Shown: positions 1 through 6,076 of the stretch, in pieces
How the letters are laid out: each line of letters opens with the position of its first letter
How positions within the stretch are numbered: position 1 is the stretch's first letter
From: Lachnospiraceae bacterium
GTDB lineage: Bacteria > Bacillota > Clostridia > Lachnospirales > Lachnospiraceae
Reading direction: 5' to 3'
DNA length: 13,606 nucleotides
Assembly (NCBI GenBank): GCA_900765975.1
Contig: CAAFTS010000178.1
Span: 1 to 13,606, forward strand
Notes under the pieces: model-generated
Seen by the model: only the letters and a program-made list of their open reading frames with translations
Database searches by the model: none
Told to the model about the DNA's origin: nothing
Translations under genes and position numbers: made by a program

Positions 1-105
1 AACTCTACAAAGACTAACGCTTTTTGTTTAGGAATTATTCTCTGTAATGTTTCTCGTTCTTTTGATTATTTGATATATCCATATTATCCTGCCTATACGA
101 GCTAA

Positions 106-136
106 TGTTATCATTTTGTTATCGGCATTGATAACA
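106..136. repeat. Left-end TGTTATC direct repeat and hairpin
   Basis: TGTTATC occurs at 106-112 and again at 117-123, an 11-bp period. The second copy also forms an inverted repeat with GATAACA at 130-136, and another GATAAC follows at 144-149. The same paired design occurs at 5885-5902 with the same heptamer, and with TGTTGCC at 6077-6094 and 13523-13540. The place, outside the last gene of element A, fits an integrase arm-binding site or element end. The rest of 1-223 holds no gene I can support. Confidence 0.45.
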
Positions 137-223
137 CCTACTCGATAACTGTGGATAATAACTATATGTAGCATGTCAAATTATAAGCTATTTTGCTTAG
201 AGATTCAACACAAAACTGAAATT

Positions 224-721
224 TTACTTTTCCTTATATTCATCTGGTATTGCTATTTGAAATGTTTCACACAACAGCATCACATCATGCACATCATTTT
301 TATCGTGTTCATATCCCAAATGAAGCATTACCTGACTCAATGGTTCAATACAAGAAACAGTTATATCTCCAACTTTTCCAATACCGGAAAAAGTTTTTGA
401 TGGAAATATATCTCCCTCATAAACAATTCCGTCATCTGTAAATTCAAAACAATGTAAATCAATGATTCTTTGTTTATCATCTTTCCAGACAGTATGACCA
501 TCCGTTGTATAATCAGTATTTACTTCCTCAAATCCATGCTGCTTAATCACATAAATATAATCATGATAATGTTTCAGTTCAACAAACAAATCAATATCAT
601 TGTGTATTCTTGATTCTCTTTTAAGAAGTGCATCAACACCCCATCCGCCATCTAAATATACTTTAATTTCGTTTTGCAAAGCATATTTTATAATTTCACA
701 TGCATCTTCTGTACGTACCAT
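224..721 (-). CDS. Lincosamide nucleotidyltransferase, Lnu(A)/Lnu(C)-like
   Basis: This 165-residue protein matches the small Lnu family, which transfers a nucleotide to lincomycin and clindamycin in the cytoplasm and so inactivates them. The nucleotidyltransferase motifs are visible: GGWGVDAL at residues 25-32 and HNDIDLFV at 40-47, with D42 and D44 as the likely metal-binding acidic pair. VWKDD and DLHCFEF follow, and LGYEHDKNDVHDV lies near the C-terminus, all in family positions. The length agrees with the roughly 160-residue Lnu(A)/(C) group. The start is ATG at 721, with GGAGG at 729-733 seven bases upstream. It lies 84 bases behind the ABC-F gene on the same strand with no obvious terminator between, so the two are probably co-transcribed. 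The exact lnu allele cannot be named from sequence reading. Other aminoglycoside-type nucleotidyltransferases are the alternative. Confidence 0.85.
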   Translation of the reverse strand: MVRTEDACEIIKYALQNEIKVYLDGGWGVDALLKRESRIHNDIDLFVELKHYHDYIYVIKQHGFEEVNTDYTTDGHTVWKDDKQRIIDLHCFEFTDDGIVYEGDIFPSKTFSGIGKVGDITVSCIEPLSQVMLHLGYEHDKNDVHDVMLLCETFQIAIPDEYKEK

Positions 722-805
722 AATCTATCCTCCAAATTCAAATCTTTGTATGCTTTCCAACTCACTAAAAGCCTGAAATTTGTCAGTCTTTCATCCTTTT
801 TGTTA

Positions 806-2350
806 TCAATCACCAATTAGCTGTAATCCATTAGGATTTAGCTGATATATTTTATCGCACACCTCTTCAATATACTTTCTATCGTGAGAAATGCTAATGA
901 CAGCCCCCGGAAATTCTCGGAGCATTTTTCTTATTACCGGACCGGACAATGGTGAAAAATTTCTTGTCGGTTCATCCAGAATAAGAACATTTGCACCACT
1001 TAAGCTCATCCTCAAGAGAAGCACTTTCGCCTTTTGTCCGCCTGATAACTCCCGAATCGGATGCTCCATTTCATCTGGTGTGTATTTAAGTGAACCAAGG
1101 TATGTTCTAATTCTTGTACGCTCTTCTTTATCTCCTGTTTTATCAAGGTAATCAACCGGTGTAACATCCAAATCCAGCAGGTCTTCATAAGTTTGAGGCA
1201 TATATTCTGCTTTAATGTCATTCCGATTTAGGAGTTCTTCCGCTATCTTTTTTAGAAGAGTCGTTTTTCCTGCCCCGTTGGCTCCTATCATACAGATTTT
1301 TTCTGAACCTTTTATTTTTAAATGAATTCCTTCTGCTAAAATTCTTTTGCCATCCGGAGTCACAAGCTTTGAAAGTTCATATTCTATGACCGTTTTTCCT
1401 GCGGGAATGTGTGAGTTTTCATCCCCTAATTTGACAAAGATTGCTTCTTCCTGTTCCGGCATCTGAGTCATATTTTCATCTTCTTTTTCAAATCTTCGTT
1501 CCATTGCCTTAACCGTATGCATTTTGTCCTTTAAGTTTTTGGCAACAGACGGTGCTTGTCTGGTACAACTTCTTAATGCACCTTGTACACTCTGCATAAC
1601 TCTTTGATATTTTTCATCGCGAATCTTTTTCTCCCTACGGTCACTCAGTGCCCGCTGTTTTTGGATTTCAAATTTATGAAGCCGTTCTTCCACATAGCGT
1701 CTATAGGGAAGCTTTGCCACGGTATATCTCGCCTTTGTTTTTCGTATAATCTGCTCGATATGTATCACCATGTTGGCAGTACGCTCTATCAGCGTTTCAT
1801 CGTGTGAAATAAAAAGCACAATGTGCTTCCAGTCATTTATGATTTTTTCCAGTAATGTAAGCGTCGCAATGTCGATGTCATTGGAAGGTTCGTCCAACAA
1901 CAGCACAGAAACATCGCGAATGAAAAGCCTCATAAGTTGTGTCTTGACTTTTTCGCCTCCTGAAAGACTACCCATTGTCTGGTTACTGTAGAAAAAATCA
2001 TTTTTCATTCCAAATTTTCCCGCAATAACAGACAATTCTTTAGGCGTTTTCTCCCAGAATATTTCCTCTTCAGAAAAATATTCGTATATTGTTTTTTCCT
2101 TATCTTCATCGAGCATCTCCTGCGGAAGATAACCAAGACGTTCGTGTCCCATTATCCTTTCCCCATCTGCTTCTATATAGTTTTCTACAAGCGACGGATT
2201 GTATATCCACTTCATTAATGTCGATTTCCCATTTCCCTCTTCTCCAATAATAACTGCCTTATCTCCATCATTTAGCACAAGGTTGAAATCATTAAGAATT
2301 ATTCTCAGGTCTTTTTTATGTGTTAAATTTAATTTTTTTATCTGCAACAT
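806..2350 (-). CDS. ABC-F family ATPase, probable antibiotic-resistance ribosome protection protein
   Basis: This is a 514-residue soluble protein with two ATP-binding cassettes and no membrane segments, the ABC-F plan. Domain 1 has Walker A at residues 36-44 (GEEGNGKST), LSGGE at 129-133, Walker B LLLDEP at 150-155 and the switch SHD at 182-184. A charged helical linker covers about 200-295, the region that in resistance ABC-Fs reaches to the peptidyl-transferase centre. Domain 2 has Walker A at 356-364, LSGGQ at 435-439 and LILDEP at 456-461. The D-loop of domain 2 reads TRNFSP instead of the usual TNHLD type. The start is ATG at 2350, with GGAG at 2359-2362 eight bases upstream. A longer reading from 2401 would begin inside the attenuator and is rejected. 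Pairing with a lincosamide-modifying gene and a regulated leader suggests resistance to lincosamides, pleuromutilins or streptogramins; the spectrum cannot be read off. It is not clearly Lsa, Vga or Msr. Confidence 0.85.
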   Translation of the reverse strand: MLQIKKLNLTHKKDLRIILNDFNLVLNDGDKAVIIGEEGNGKSTLMKWIYNPSLVENYIEADGERIMGHERLGYLPQEMLDEDKEKTIYEYFSEEEIFWEKTPKELSVIAGKFGMKNDFFYSNQTMGSLSGGEKVKTQLMRLFIRDVSVLLLDEPSNDIDIATLTLLEKIINDWKHIVLFISHDETLIERTANMVIHIEQIIRKTKARYTVAKLPYRRYVEERLHKFEIQKQRALSDRREKKIRDEKYQRVMQSVQGALRSCTRQAPSVAKNLKDKMHTVKAMERRFEKEDENMTQMPEQEEAIFVKLGDENSHIPAGKTVIEYELSKLVTPDGKRILAEGIHLKIKGSEKICMIGANGAGKTTLLKKIAEELLNRNDIKAEYMPQTYEDLLDLDVTPVDYLDKTGDKEERTRIRTYLGSLKYTPDEMEHPIRELSGGQKAKVLLLRMSLSGANVLILDEPTRNFSPLSGPVIRKMLREFPGAVISISHDRKYIEEVCDKIYQLNPNGLQLIGD

Positions 2351-2395
2351 TAAAGTTTCTCCTTTTCGAAGTCTGAGCCAATTATTATTTTGAAC

Positions 2396-2437
2396 ACACA
2401 AAAACGAGTCTTTTTTGCATACGCAAAAATAGACTCG
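2396..2437 (-). terminator. Intrinsic terminator in the ABC-F leader (attenuator)
   Basis: On the minus strand a stem forms between 2423-2437 and 2405-2418 with a four-base loop and one bulged A. It is followed at once by TTTTTG and a T-rich tail. It lies about 50 bases before the ABC-F start, after both promoters, so it would stop transcription before the gene. A terminator in this place is the hallmark of attenuation, known for several Firmicute ABC-F genes. Confidence 0.75.
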
Positions 2438-2506
2438 CTAAATAGCCCCTTATTTCTTTTCCAAAAGGAAAACAAAGGAAATGCCTCTTGCGATAATCCA
2501 ACTTAA

Positions 2507-2518
2507 GCGTACACAAAA
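2507..2518 (-). promoter_or_regulatory. Candidate antiterminator segment in the ABC-F leader
   Basis: The minus-strand leader segment TTTTGTGTACGC can pair over 12 positions, two of them G-U, with GCGTATGCAAAA at 2413-2424. That segment is the loop and inner 3' side of the terminator stem. Forming this pairing would break the terminator. A stalled ribosome or RNA polymerase pause upstream would decide between the two structures. This is inference from pairing only. Confidence 0.5.
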
Positions 2519-2570
2519 CAAACCTATTCTCTACAGGCTCAATAACTATATGTGTCTTACTTAAATCAAA

Positions 2571-2585
2571 TTATCTATTAATCAT
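2571..2585 (-). CDS. Upstream leader ORF of four codons (MINR)
   Basis: ATG ATT AAT AGA TAA lies early in the ABC-F leader, about 40 bases after the predicted start of transcription from the nearer promoter. It is preceded by AAGGTG with a spacing of five bases, a usable ribosome binding site. Very short leader peptides control several Firmicute ABC-F genes when an antibiotic stalls the ribosome on them. The place before an antiterminator/terminator pair fits that role. The ORF is so short that chance cannot be excluded. Confidence 0.4.
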   Translation of the reverse strand: MINR

Positions 2586-2629
2586 TTCCTCACCTTACAC
2601 AAAATGTGCCTTTCTTTCTTCTAATGGCA

Positions 2630-2658
2630 ATACTATCATACTGTATTTTTTGTGTCAA
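2630..2658 (-). promoter_or_regulatory. Promoter P1 of the ABC-F/lnu operon
   Basis: On the minus strand TTGACA (2653-2658) and TAGTAT (2630-2635) are separated by exactly 17 bases. Transcription would begin near 2624 and give a leader of about 275 bases that holds the MINR ORF and the attenuator. Confidence 0.65.
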
Positions 2659-2673
2659 TACATTTCACCTTAT

Positions 2674-2701
2674 GGAAGTGCAAATTAAAATTTTCACTTC
2701 C
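2674..2701. repeat. Inverted repeat between the two ABC-F promoters
   Basis: GGAAGTG (2674-2680) and CACTTCC (2695-2701) flank a mostly self-complementary A/T centre, giving a near-perfect 28-base palindrome. It covers the predicted transcription start of P2 and lies just upstream of P1. It could be an operator for a dimeric regulator, or a hairpin at the 5' end of the P2 transcript. Confidence 0.45.
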
Positions 2702-2703
2702 TA

Positions 2704-2732
2704 ATTATACATCCAACCATTACGAAATTCAA
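2704..2732 (-). promoter_or_regulatory. Promoter P2 upstream of the ABC-F/lnu operon
   Basis: On the minus strand TTGAAT (2727-2732) and a perfect TATAAT (2704-2709) are separated by 17 bases. It faces the ABC-F gene and would start transcription inside the inverted repeat at 2674-2701. Confidence 0.6.
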
Positions 2733-2791
2733 TCTTTCACAACCTCTTTACAACCACAACCACAGCACTCCAGCAAACGCAGGAGCACCAT
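2729..2791 (-). CDS. Possible 20-residue cysteine-rich peptide
   Basis: An ATG-started frame of 20 codons lies 12 bases behind tnpV on the same strand. It contains the run ECCGCGC followed by a charged end KEVVKD. No convincing ribosome binding site precedes it, and its stop overlaps the -35 box of promoter P2. It may be a chance frame or the tail of a broken gene joined here when the resistance genes were inserted. No function is proposed. Confidence 0.2.
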   Translation of the reverse strand: MVLLRLLECCGCGCKEVVKD

Positions 2792-2803
2792 ACCGTAAAA
2801 CGC

Positions 2804-3181
2804 TTATGTGTAAATCAACTCCGTTCCTACAACTTCCCTCACACAAGCCTGAATATTATTCATTCTTCCAATCCATTCGTAGGGATTATCTTTCTTTAAT
2901 TGTTCCGTCACATCTTGTCTGTCGGCATATTCCTTTACCAGTCGAAGAAACATATCCTCTGCTTGCTTATCGACTTCTGCAAGATAACTATGCAGCTTTC
3001 CGCTTGTCAGCAGGTTCATATATAACACTTTATAGTGTTCCTTTAAATGCCTTGCATGTCGTTTCCCCCATAAACCAATCGGCTCTATTTCTTCTTCGGC
3101 TGGTACTGTGATGTTCGGCAATAAATAATCACCCACCTGTCTATAAGTTCCGCCCATTTCTTCAAAAATTGTCTTTGTCAT
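2804..3181 (-). CDS. tnpV: TnpV-like transposon-encoded protein
   Basis: This 125-residue protein has the features of the TnpV family, small proteins of unknown function first named from clostridial Tn4451-type elements. The opening IFEEMGGTYRQVGDYLLPN is the family signature, and the end carries the WIGRMNNIQACVREVV..ELIY segment. The middle is charged and helical, with no membrane segment or enzyme motif. The length matches the family. ATG at 3181 follows GGAGG (3191-3195) by nine bases. It lies 26 bases behind mobV on the same strand and is probably the last gene of the mobility operon of element A before the resistance cargo. Element B has no copy. Despite the name it is not a transposase. 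Confidence 0.8.
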   Translation of the reverse strand: MTKTIFEEMGGTYRQVGDYLLPNITVPAEEEIEPIGLWGKRHARHLKEHYKVLYMNLLTSGKLHSYLAEVDKQAEDMFLRLVKEYADRQDVTEQLKKDNPYEWIGRMNNIQACVREVVGTELIYT

Positions 3182-3207
3182 TTTCCTTTTCCTCCTGTGA
3201 TTTTTGT

Positions 3208-4368
3208 CTATCGTGATCGTGTATTATCACGCTTGCGACCTTTAACTGTTCTTGCCTGCTCCAACAAATCATCTATCTGTTTGCGACCAAAAACCTTACG
3301 GAGCAGGCTGTAATCTTTATTTTCTGCTTTTAGGATTTTGTTTTCTTCGGTCAATCTTTCATTGACTTTCTCCAAACGCTGATTGGTGCGGTATAACTGT
3401 GCATTCGCTGTATTCAGCCTATGATAGTTGTCCCACCCCTCAAAGCAGCGGGCAAGCACCGTTTTGACAAGTTGCTTCAATTTCCTTACAACCGGCTCTG
3501 CCATTTTGGTTTTATATGCCTTTGCAGTCATAAATTTCTCTGGTTCTGGCAACTGATATTTCGGTGCAGTATCAAGCTCTATTTCAAGATTTGACAGCTC
3601 GTCTTTTGCCTTATCATAGTTCAATACTCGTTCCGACAACACATCAAATTCAATCTGTTTCTGCTCGATTTTCGCACCTAATGCCGCCACTTCTTTTTCT
3701 CTTTCCTGCTTTTTATAATCCAAAACAGAAAGATGTTTTTCGTGTGTGCCTAAATGTTCCCACTCAATCCCATAACGTTCCATCACCGCCGCAAGCTGTT
3801 CTTTTTCGGACTGTATCCATTGCGACCACTCCGTATCGCCACGACTGCCGCCCTTAAAACCTTGCGTTGCAAGAGCCTGCTTTAGTGACACTCTTGTATC
3901 AAGTCCACGCTTGCTGCCTGTGGTAAAAGGTACAAAATCTATGTGCAGATGTGGTGTAGCTTCATCCATATGCAGATGAGCCGAGAACACCCGAAGCTGT
4001 GGATTTCGCTCCTGAAAACCCTGATAGTATTCATCTAAAATCTGCTTTGCCAGTTCTCCGTTTTCCGTATCGGCGTTCATATTTCCCTTACCGCCCACCT
4101 GTAAAATGATTTCGTGGAACGGTTTTTCCTGCTTGGAACTTCGGATTTTTTCATAATAATCTTTTATCTTTCGGTCTGACCTTATCTGCTTGGCATTGTA
4201 TCTTTCCAATGCTTCATCAAACAATTCGTGATAAACTGTCTTTATATTTTCATTGCAGTAGTCGATATTGAGATGAGTACGAGTTCCGTCTACATTTTCT
4301 GCTCGGAACTTTCGGCTATTGTGATTGACCGAGCCTTTACCGACCATTGCACTTATCGTTCTCTGCAT
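3208..4368 (-). CDS. MobV-family (Mob/Pre) relaxase of element A
   Basis: This is a 386-residue relaxase that would nick oriT, bind the 5' end and lead single-stranded transfer through another element's conjugation apparatus. The N-terminal motif NHNSRKF (residues 15-21) carries H16, the likely catalytic histidine by comparison with MobM. The metal motif is H133-x-D135-E136-x-x-P-H140-x-H142, complete. From about residue 190 the protein becomes a charged coiled coil. The start is ATG at 4368: the upstream ATG at 4383 has no ribosome site, whereas GGGAG between them lies seven bases before 4368, and the paralogue at 9032 begins at the same residue. It is shorter than that paralogue (434-435 residues), the difference lying in the C-terminal coiled coil. 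oriT lies just upstream. Confidence 0.9.
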   Translation of the reverse strand: MQRTISAMVGKGSVNHNSRKFRAENVDGTRTHLNIDYCNENIKTVYHELFDEALERYNAKQIRSDRKIKDYYEKIRSSKQEKPFHEIILQVGGKGNMNADTENGELAKQILDEYYQGFQERNPQLRVFSAHLHMDEATPHLHIDFVPFTTGSKRGLDTRVSLKQALATQGFKGGSRGDTEWSQWIQSEKEQLAAVMERYGIEWEHLGTHEKHLSVLDYKKQEREKEVAALGAKIEQKQIEFDVLSERVLNYDKAKDELSNLEIELDTAPKYQLPEPEKFMTAKAYKTKMAEPVVRKLKQLVKTVLARCFEGWDNYHRLNTANAQLYRTNQRLEKVNERLTEENKILKAENKDYSLLRKVFGRKQIDDLLEQARTVKGRKRDNTRSR

Positions 4369-4410
4369 TTTTTCATCTCCCATCTGTAAATTTCAACATT
4401 CTCAGGTTTT

Positions 4411-4466
4411 GTTACTTTTGTCAAAAGTAACGCAAAAGCACTTTTGACGGGTACACCCATCAAAAA
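4411..4466. other. Putative oriT of element A
   Basis: GTTACTTTTG (4411-4420) and CAAAAGTAAC (4422-4431) form a perfect 10-bp inverted repeat around one base. A second hairpin follows: CAAAAG (4433-4438) and CTTTTG (4441-4446). The second arm can instead pair with CCCATCAAAA at 4457-4466. The block lies 43 bases upstream of the relaxase start, the usual place for MobV oriTs, and is almost identical to 9090-9138 before the other relaxase. The nick position is not known. Confidence 0.7.
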
Positions 4467-4470
4467 TGCG

Positions 4471-4592
4471 ACCTGTAAACAGGTTTTGCGTTCTCCGAAG
4501 GCTCTCCGAGGGGTGAGCGTGTGCCGGTGGCACACACGCCTGCGAACCGACCGAGCCAGCAGGCGAGACCAAAGAGCCGCCTTTGAAAAGGC
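4471..4592. repeat. Run of three short hairpins between oriT and the repA hairpin
   Basis: This gene-free stretch holds ACCTGT/ACAGGT (4471-4484), GTGTGCC/GGCACAC (4519-4535, loop GGT) and GCCTTT/AAAGGC (4579-4592). It is GC-richer than its surroundings. In element B the same interval carries two small genes (9182-9418 and 9491-9724); here both are missing. Open frames across it read as low-complexity nonsense and are not supported. The hairpins may belong to the oriT or leading region. Confidence 0.4.
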
Positions 4593-4621
4593 ACTCTCTG
4601 CACACTCCCCTAAACTTTATC

Positions 4622-4707
4622 CGGTGTCAAAGTGTGACGATGGTGACAATGTTTTTCACAGCGTGCTGCTCTCAAAAACATTGACACCTTTGACACCGTT
4701 TGTCACG
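4622..4707. repeat. Repeat-rich hairpin at the repA end, element A
   Basis: Three related units start at 4623 (GGTGTCA), 4633 (TGTGACG) and 4642 (GGTGACA), spaced 10 and 9 bases. After a T run and a 17-base loop come AAAAACAT and three further units at 4682-4688, 4691-4697 and 4701-4707 (TGACACC, TGACACC, TGTCACG). Arms 4622-4632 and 4688-4698 pair perfectly; 4642-4656 and 4674-4688 pair with one mismatch. Element B has the same layout at 9740-9822. It might be an iteron-type origin used by RepA, an RNA element, or a protein-binding site. Confidence 0.55.
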
Positions 4708-4978
4708 CCGTCTGCTCGGTTTCTTTCCAAAGTGAAACCTTTCTTCCGTCGTGTGTGCGGCTGTTCTGATAACGGATACCGTAATCACGAAACAGCCTGC
4801 TTGCGTTGATACTGAGCCTTAAAGAAAGTACATTCGGCTTTATATCCACCGCAAGCCTTTCGCAAAGTTCCGAAGCAGTTCCTTCCCATCTGTCACTTTC
4901 CGAAAAGAGCGTATACGGAACTTGCTCCGACGAGGTCTTGGCGGTTTGGCTTTTCGGACGGTCATTCAGTTGTCGCAT
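4703..4978 (-). pseudogene. Deletion scar: leader ORF fused to the C-terminus of RepA-like ATPase
   Basis: The open frame codes for 91 residues of two origins. Residues 1-22 (with LNDRP and VPY) match the start of the small leader ORF at 12578-12712, which in element B is the first frame of the mobility operon. From about residue 25, with WEGTASEL, NVLSLRL and FRDYGIRYQN, it matches the last 65 or so residues of the RepA-like ATPase at 9825-10955 (WEGTATEL, NVLSRRL, LNDYGIFYDN), its winged-helix-like tail. One deletion with a junction near 4905-4915 thus removed excisionase, integrase, RHH protein and the RepA motor, and joined the ends in frame. It still sits behind an apparently good promoter (5006-5034), so the chimera could be made. 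No ribosome binding site is seen at its ATG. I infer no replication function. Confidence 0.7.
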
Positions 4979-5102
4979 TAAGCATATTTGTTTAATTCGT
5001 AATTTATTTTACTAAACATATTTGCTATTGTCAAGTGGTTGCAAAGAAAATATTAAACATTTTTGTTTCGGTTTTTCTTGACTTCCACTAAACATTTCTG
5101 CT
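4978..5102. promoter_or_regulatory. Four operator-like sites in the element A control region
   Basis: Four copies of a dyad-like motif lie between the leftward and rightward promoters: TTAAGCATATTTGTTTAA (4978-4995), CTAAACATATTTGCT (5012-5026), TTAAACATTTTTGTTT (5053-5068) and CTAAACATTTCTGCT (5088-5102). The second fills the spacer of the leftward promoter and the fourth the spacer of the rightward one. They are the likely binding sites of the adjacent XRE regulator, which would repress both directions in the manner of a phage switch. Confidence 0.6.
5006..5034 (-). promoter_or_regulatory. Leftward promoter of the element A mobility operon
   Basis: On the minus strand TTGACA (5029-5034) and TAAAAT (5006-5011) are 17 bases apart, with an operator-like site in the spacer. 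It matches the promoter at 12745-12773 in element B. After the deletion it reads into the fused remnant, the hairpin and then mobV. Confidence 0.65.
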
Positions 5103-5107
5103 ATACT
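5078..5107 (+). promoter_or_regulatory. Rightward promoter of the element A regulator
   Basis: TTGACT (5078-5083) and TATACT (5102-5107) are separated by 18 bases, upstream of the regulator at 5140. The operator-like site at 5088-5102 overlaps the spacer and the -10 box, which suggests autoregulation. Confidence 0.65.
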
Positions 5108-5139
5108 TATTTCACTAAATATAAAAGGAGCGTATCATT

Positions 5140-5670
5140 ATGGCTATCAGCGAAAGAATACATTTTTTCAGACTAATGCGTGGTATGACACAAAAGTATC
5201 TCGGTACAGCAATCGGTTTTCCAGAAAAGAGTGCTGATGTGCGTTTGGCACAGTACGAAACTGGTACACGCAAACCGAAAGCAGACCTTACAAATGCATT
5301 GGCACAGGTGCTTGATGTTTCTCCACAGGCTCTTGATGTTCCTGACATAGACAGCTATATCGGTCTTATGCACACTCTGTTTACCCTTGAAGATATTTAC
5401 GGTCTTACTGTCAGTGAAGCAGACGGAGAGGTATGCTTAAAGGTCAACAAGGACAAAGGCAGAGAAGCATATGAACTCCTCAAAATGCTGTATGCTTGGA
5501 AAGAACAGGCAGACAAGCTATCTTCCGAAGAAATCAACAGAGAAGAATACGATAACTGGCGTTACCATTATCCAGAGTTCGACACCACACAGCGTTGGGC
5601 AAAAGTTCCATCACAGGAATTAAGTGACGCTCTCGTGGAAGCATTCAAAGACCACTTGAAAGATAAATAA
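5140..5670 (+). CDS. XRE/Cro-CI-type regulator of element A
   Basis: This 176-residue DNA-binding protein carries an N-terminal helix-turn-helix of the Cro/CI type at about residues 5-65 (RIHFFRLMRGMTQKYLGTAIGF, then RLAQYETGTRKPKADL). A longer C-terminal domain follows (SYIGLMHTLFTLEDIYGL, then EEYDNWRYHYPEFDTTQ). The paralogue at 12883-13410 shares the whole plan. ATG at 5140 has GGAG (5127-5130) nine bases upstream. It reads away from the mobility genes across a region with four dyad sites, so it probably represses the leftward operon and itself. It is intact although most of the operon it faces has been deleted. No peptidase or ImmA partner is next to it, so what would relieve repression is not visible. 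Confidence 0.85.
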   Translation: MAISERIHFFRLMRGMTQKYLGTAIGFPEKSADVRLAQYETGTRKPKADLTNALAQVLDVSPQALDVPDIDSYIGLMHTLFTLEDIYGLTVSEADGEVCLKVNKDKGREAYELLKMLYAWKEQADKLSSEEINREEYDNWRYHYPEFDTTQRWAKVPSQELSDALVEAFKDHLKDK

Positions 5671-5726
5671 GCACCTACAGGACCTGCCACTGGCAGCTCC
5701 CTACAGATGCTTTGGCAACGACAAAA

Positions 5727-5765
5727 AAGCCCTTAACTATGGTTATTAACCACAGCTAAGGGCTT
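5727..5765. terminator. Bidirectional-type terminator after the element A regulator
   Basis: AAGCCCTTA (5727-5735) pairs with TAAGGGCTT (5757-5765), with further pairing of TGGTT and AACCA inside. The T run is better on the minus strand (six T), so it would shield the regulator from transcripts coming from element B as well as end the regulator's own message. A small perfect palindrome, CTGCCA/TGGCAG, precedes it at 5684-5696. Confidence 0.7.
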
Positions 5766-5884
5766 AGTTTATAATATGGAATTTGTTCAGAGCCAAGCTC
5801 CGAACTTTAGTCTGCAAGCCACCTGTTAATTGTTCCGTTACCCATAAACCACTGGATAACAAGAATAATGGCACTTGCTATGAC

Positions 5885-5902
5885 TGTTATCAATTTGTTA
5901 TC
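5885..5902 (+). repeat. Paired TGTTATC repeat, right end of element A
   Basis: TGTTATC at 5885-5891 and 5896-5902 repeat with an 11-bp period. The second copy ends 21 bases before the core-like block at 5924. At the right end of element B the same distance separates the TGTTGCC pair from its core-like block. An integrase arm-type site is the likely meaning. Confidence 0.5.
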
Positions 5903-5923
5903 AAAAGACTAATCGAAATCGCT

Positions 5924-5953
5924 GAAACCCGCATAAACACTGGCTTTTTTAAG
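5924..5953 (+). other. Candidate attachment core, right end of A / left end of B
   Basis: This 30-base block matches 13562-13591 at 22 positions, including CCC-CATAAA, GG and TTTT followed by AAG. It sits where a core recombination site would be expected outside the arm-type repeats. If B was integrated next to A at this site, the block would be shared between the two elements. Exact crossover bases cannot be set. Confidence 0.45.
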
Positions 5954-6076
5954 CAACTCGATTTATTCAAACTCGGCGTGTCCTTCGTTGCACTTAACTA
6001 TATTAATTTAAGTCTTATGCAAATACACACCGTTTTCTACTTCAATTACATCATTTATTCTGGCTTACTGGTTTTC

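Noticed and set aside
1..223. tRNA gene or gene 3' end as integration target at the left border
   Set aside because: I could not fold a cloverleaf or read a conserved protein end. A GCTTTTT-containing stretch at about 5-30 vaguely resembles the core-like blocks but is too weak to claim.
2351..2401. N-terminal extension of the ABC-F frame beginning at 2401
   Set aside because: The added codons start in the T tract of the attenuator and have no ribosome site, while ATG at 2350 has GGAG at eight bases.
2804..3181. Transposase or insertion sequence suggested by the name TnpV
   Set aside because: TnpV has no transposase catalytic motif, and no terminal inverted repeats or target duplications are seen around it.
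4402..4809. Overlapping open frames on both strands across the oriT and hairpin region
   Set aside because: They cross the palindromes of oriT and the repA-end hairpin, and their composition follows the repeats rather than a protein family.
5140..5670. Antitoxin of a toxin-antitoxin pair
   Set aside because: No partner gene lies next to it, and the control region with operators on a two-way promoter facing the mobility operon fits an element regulator.
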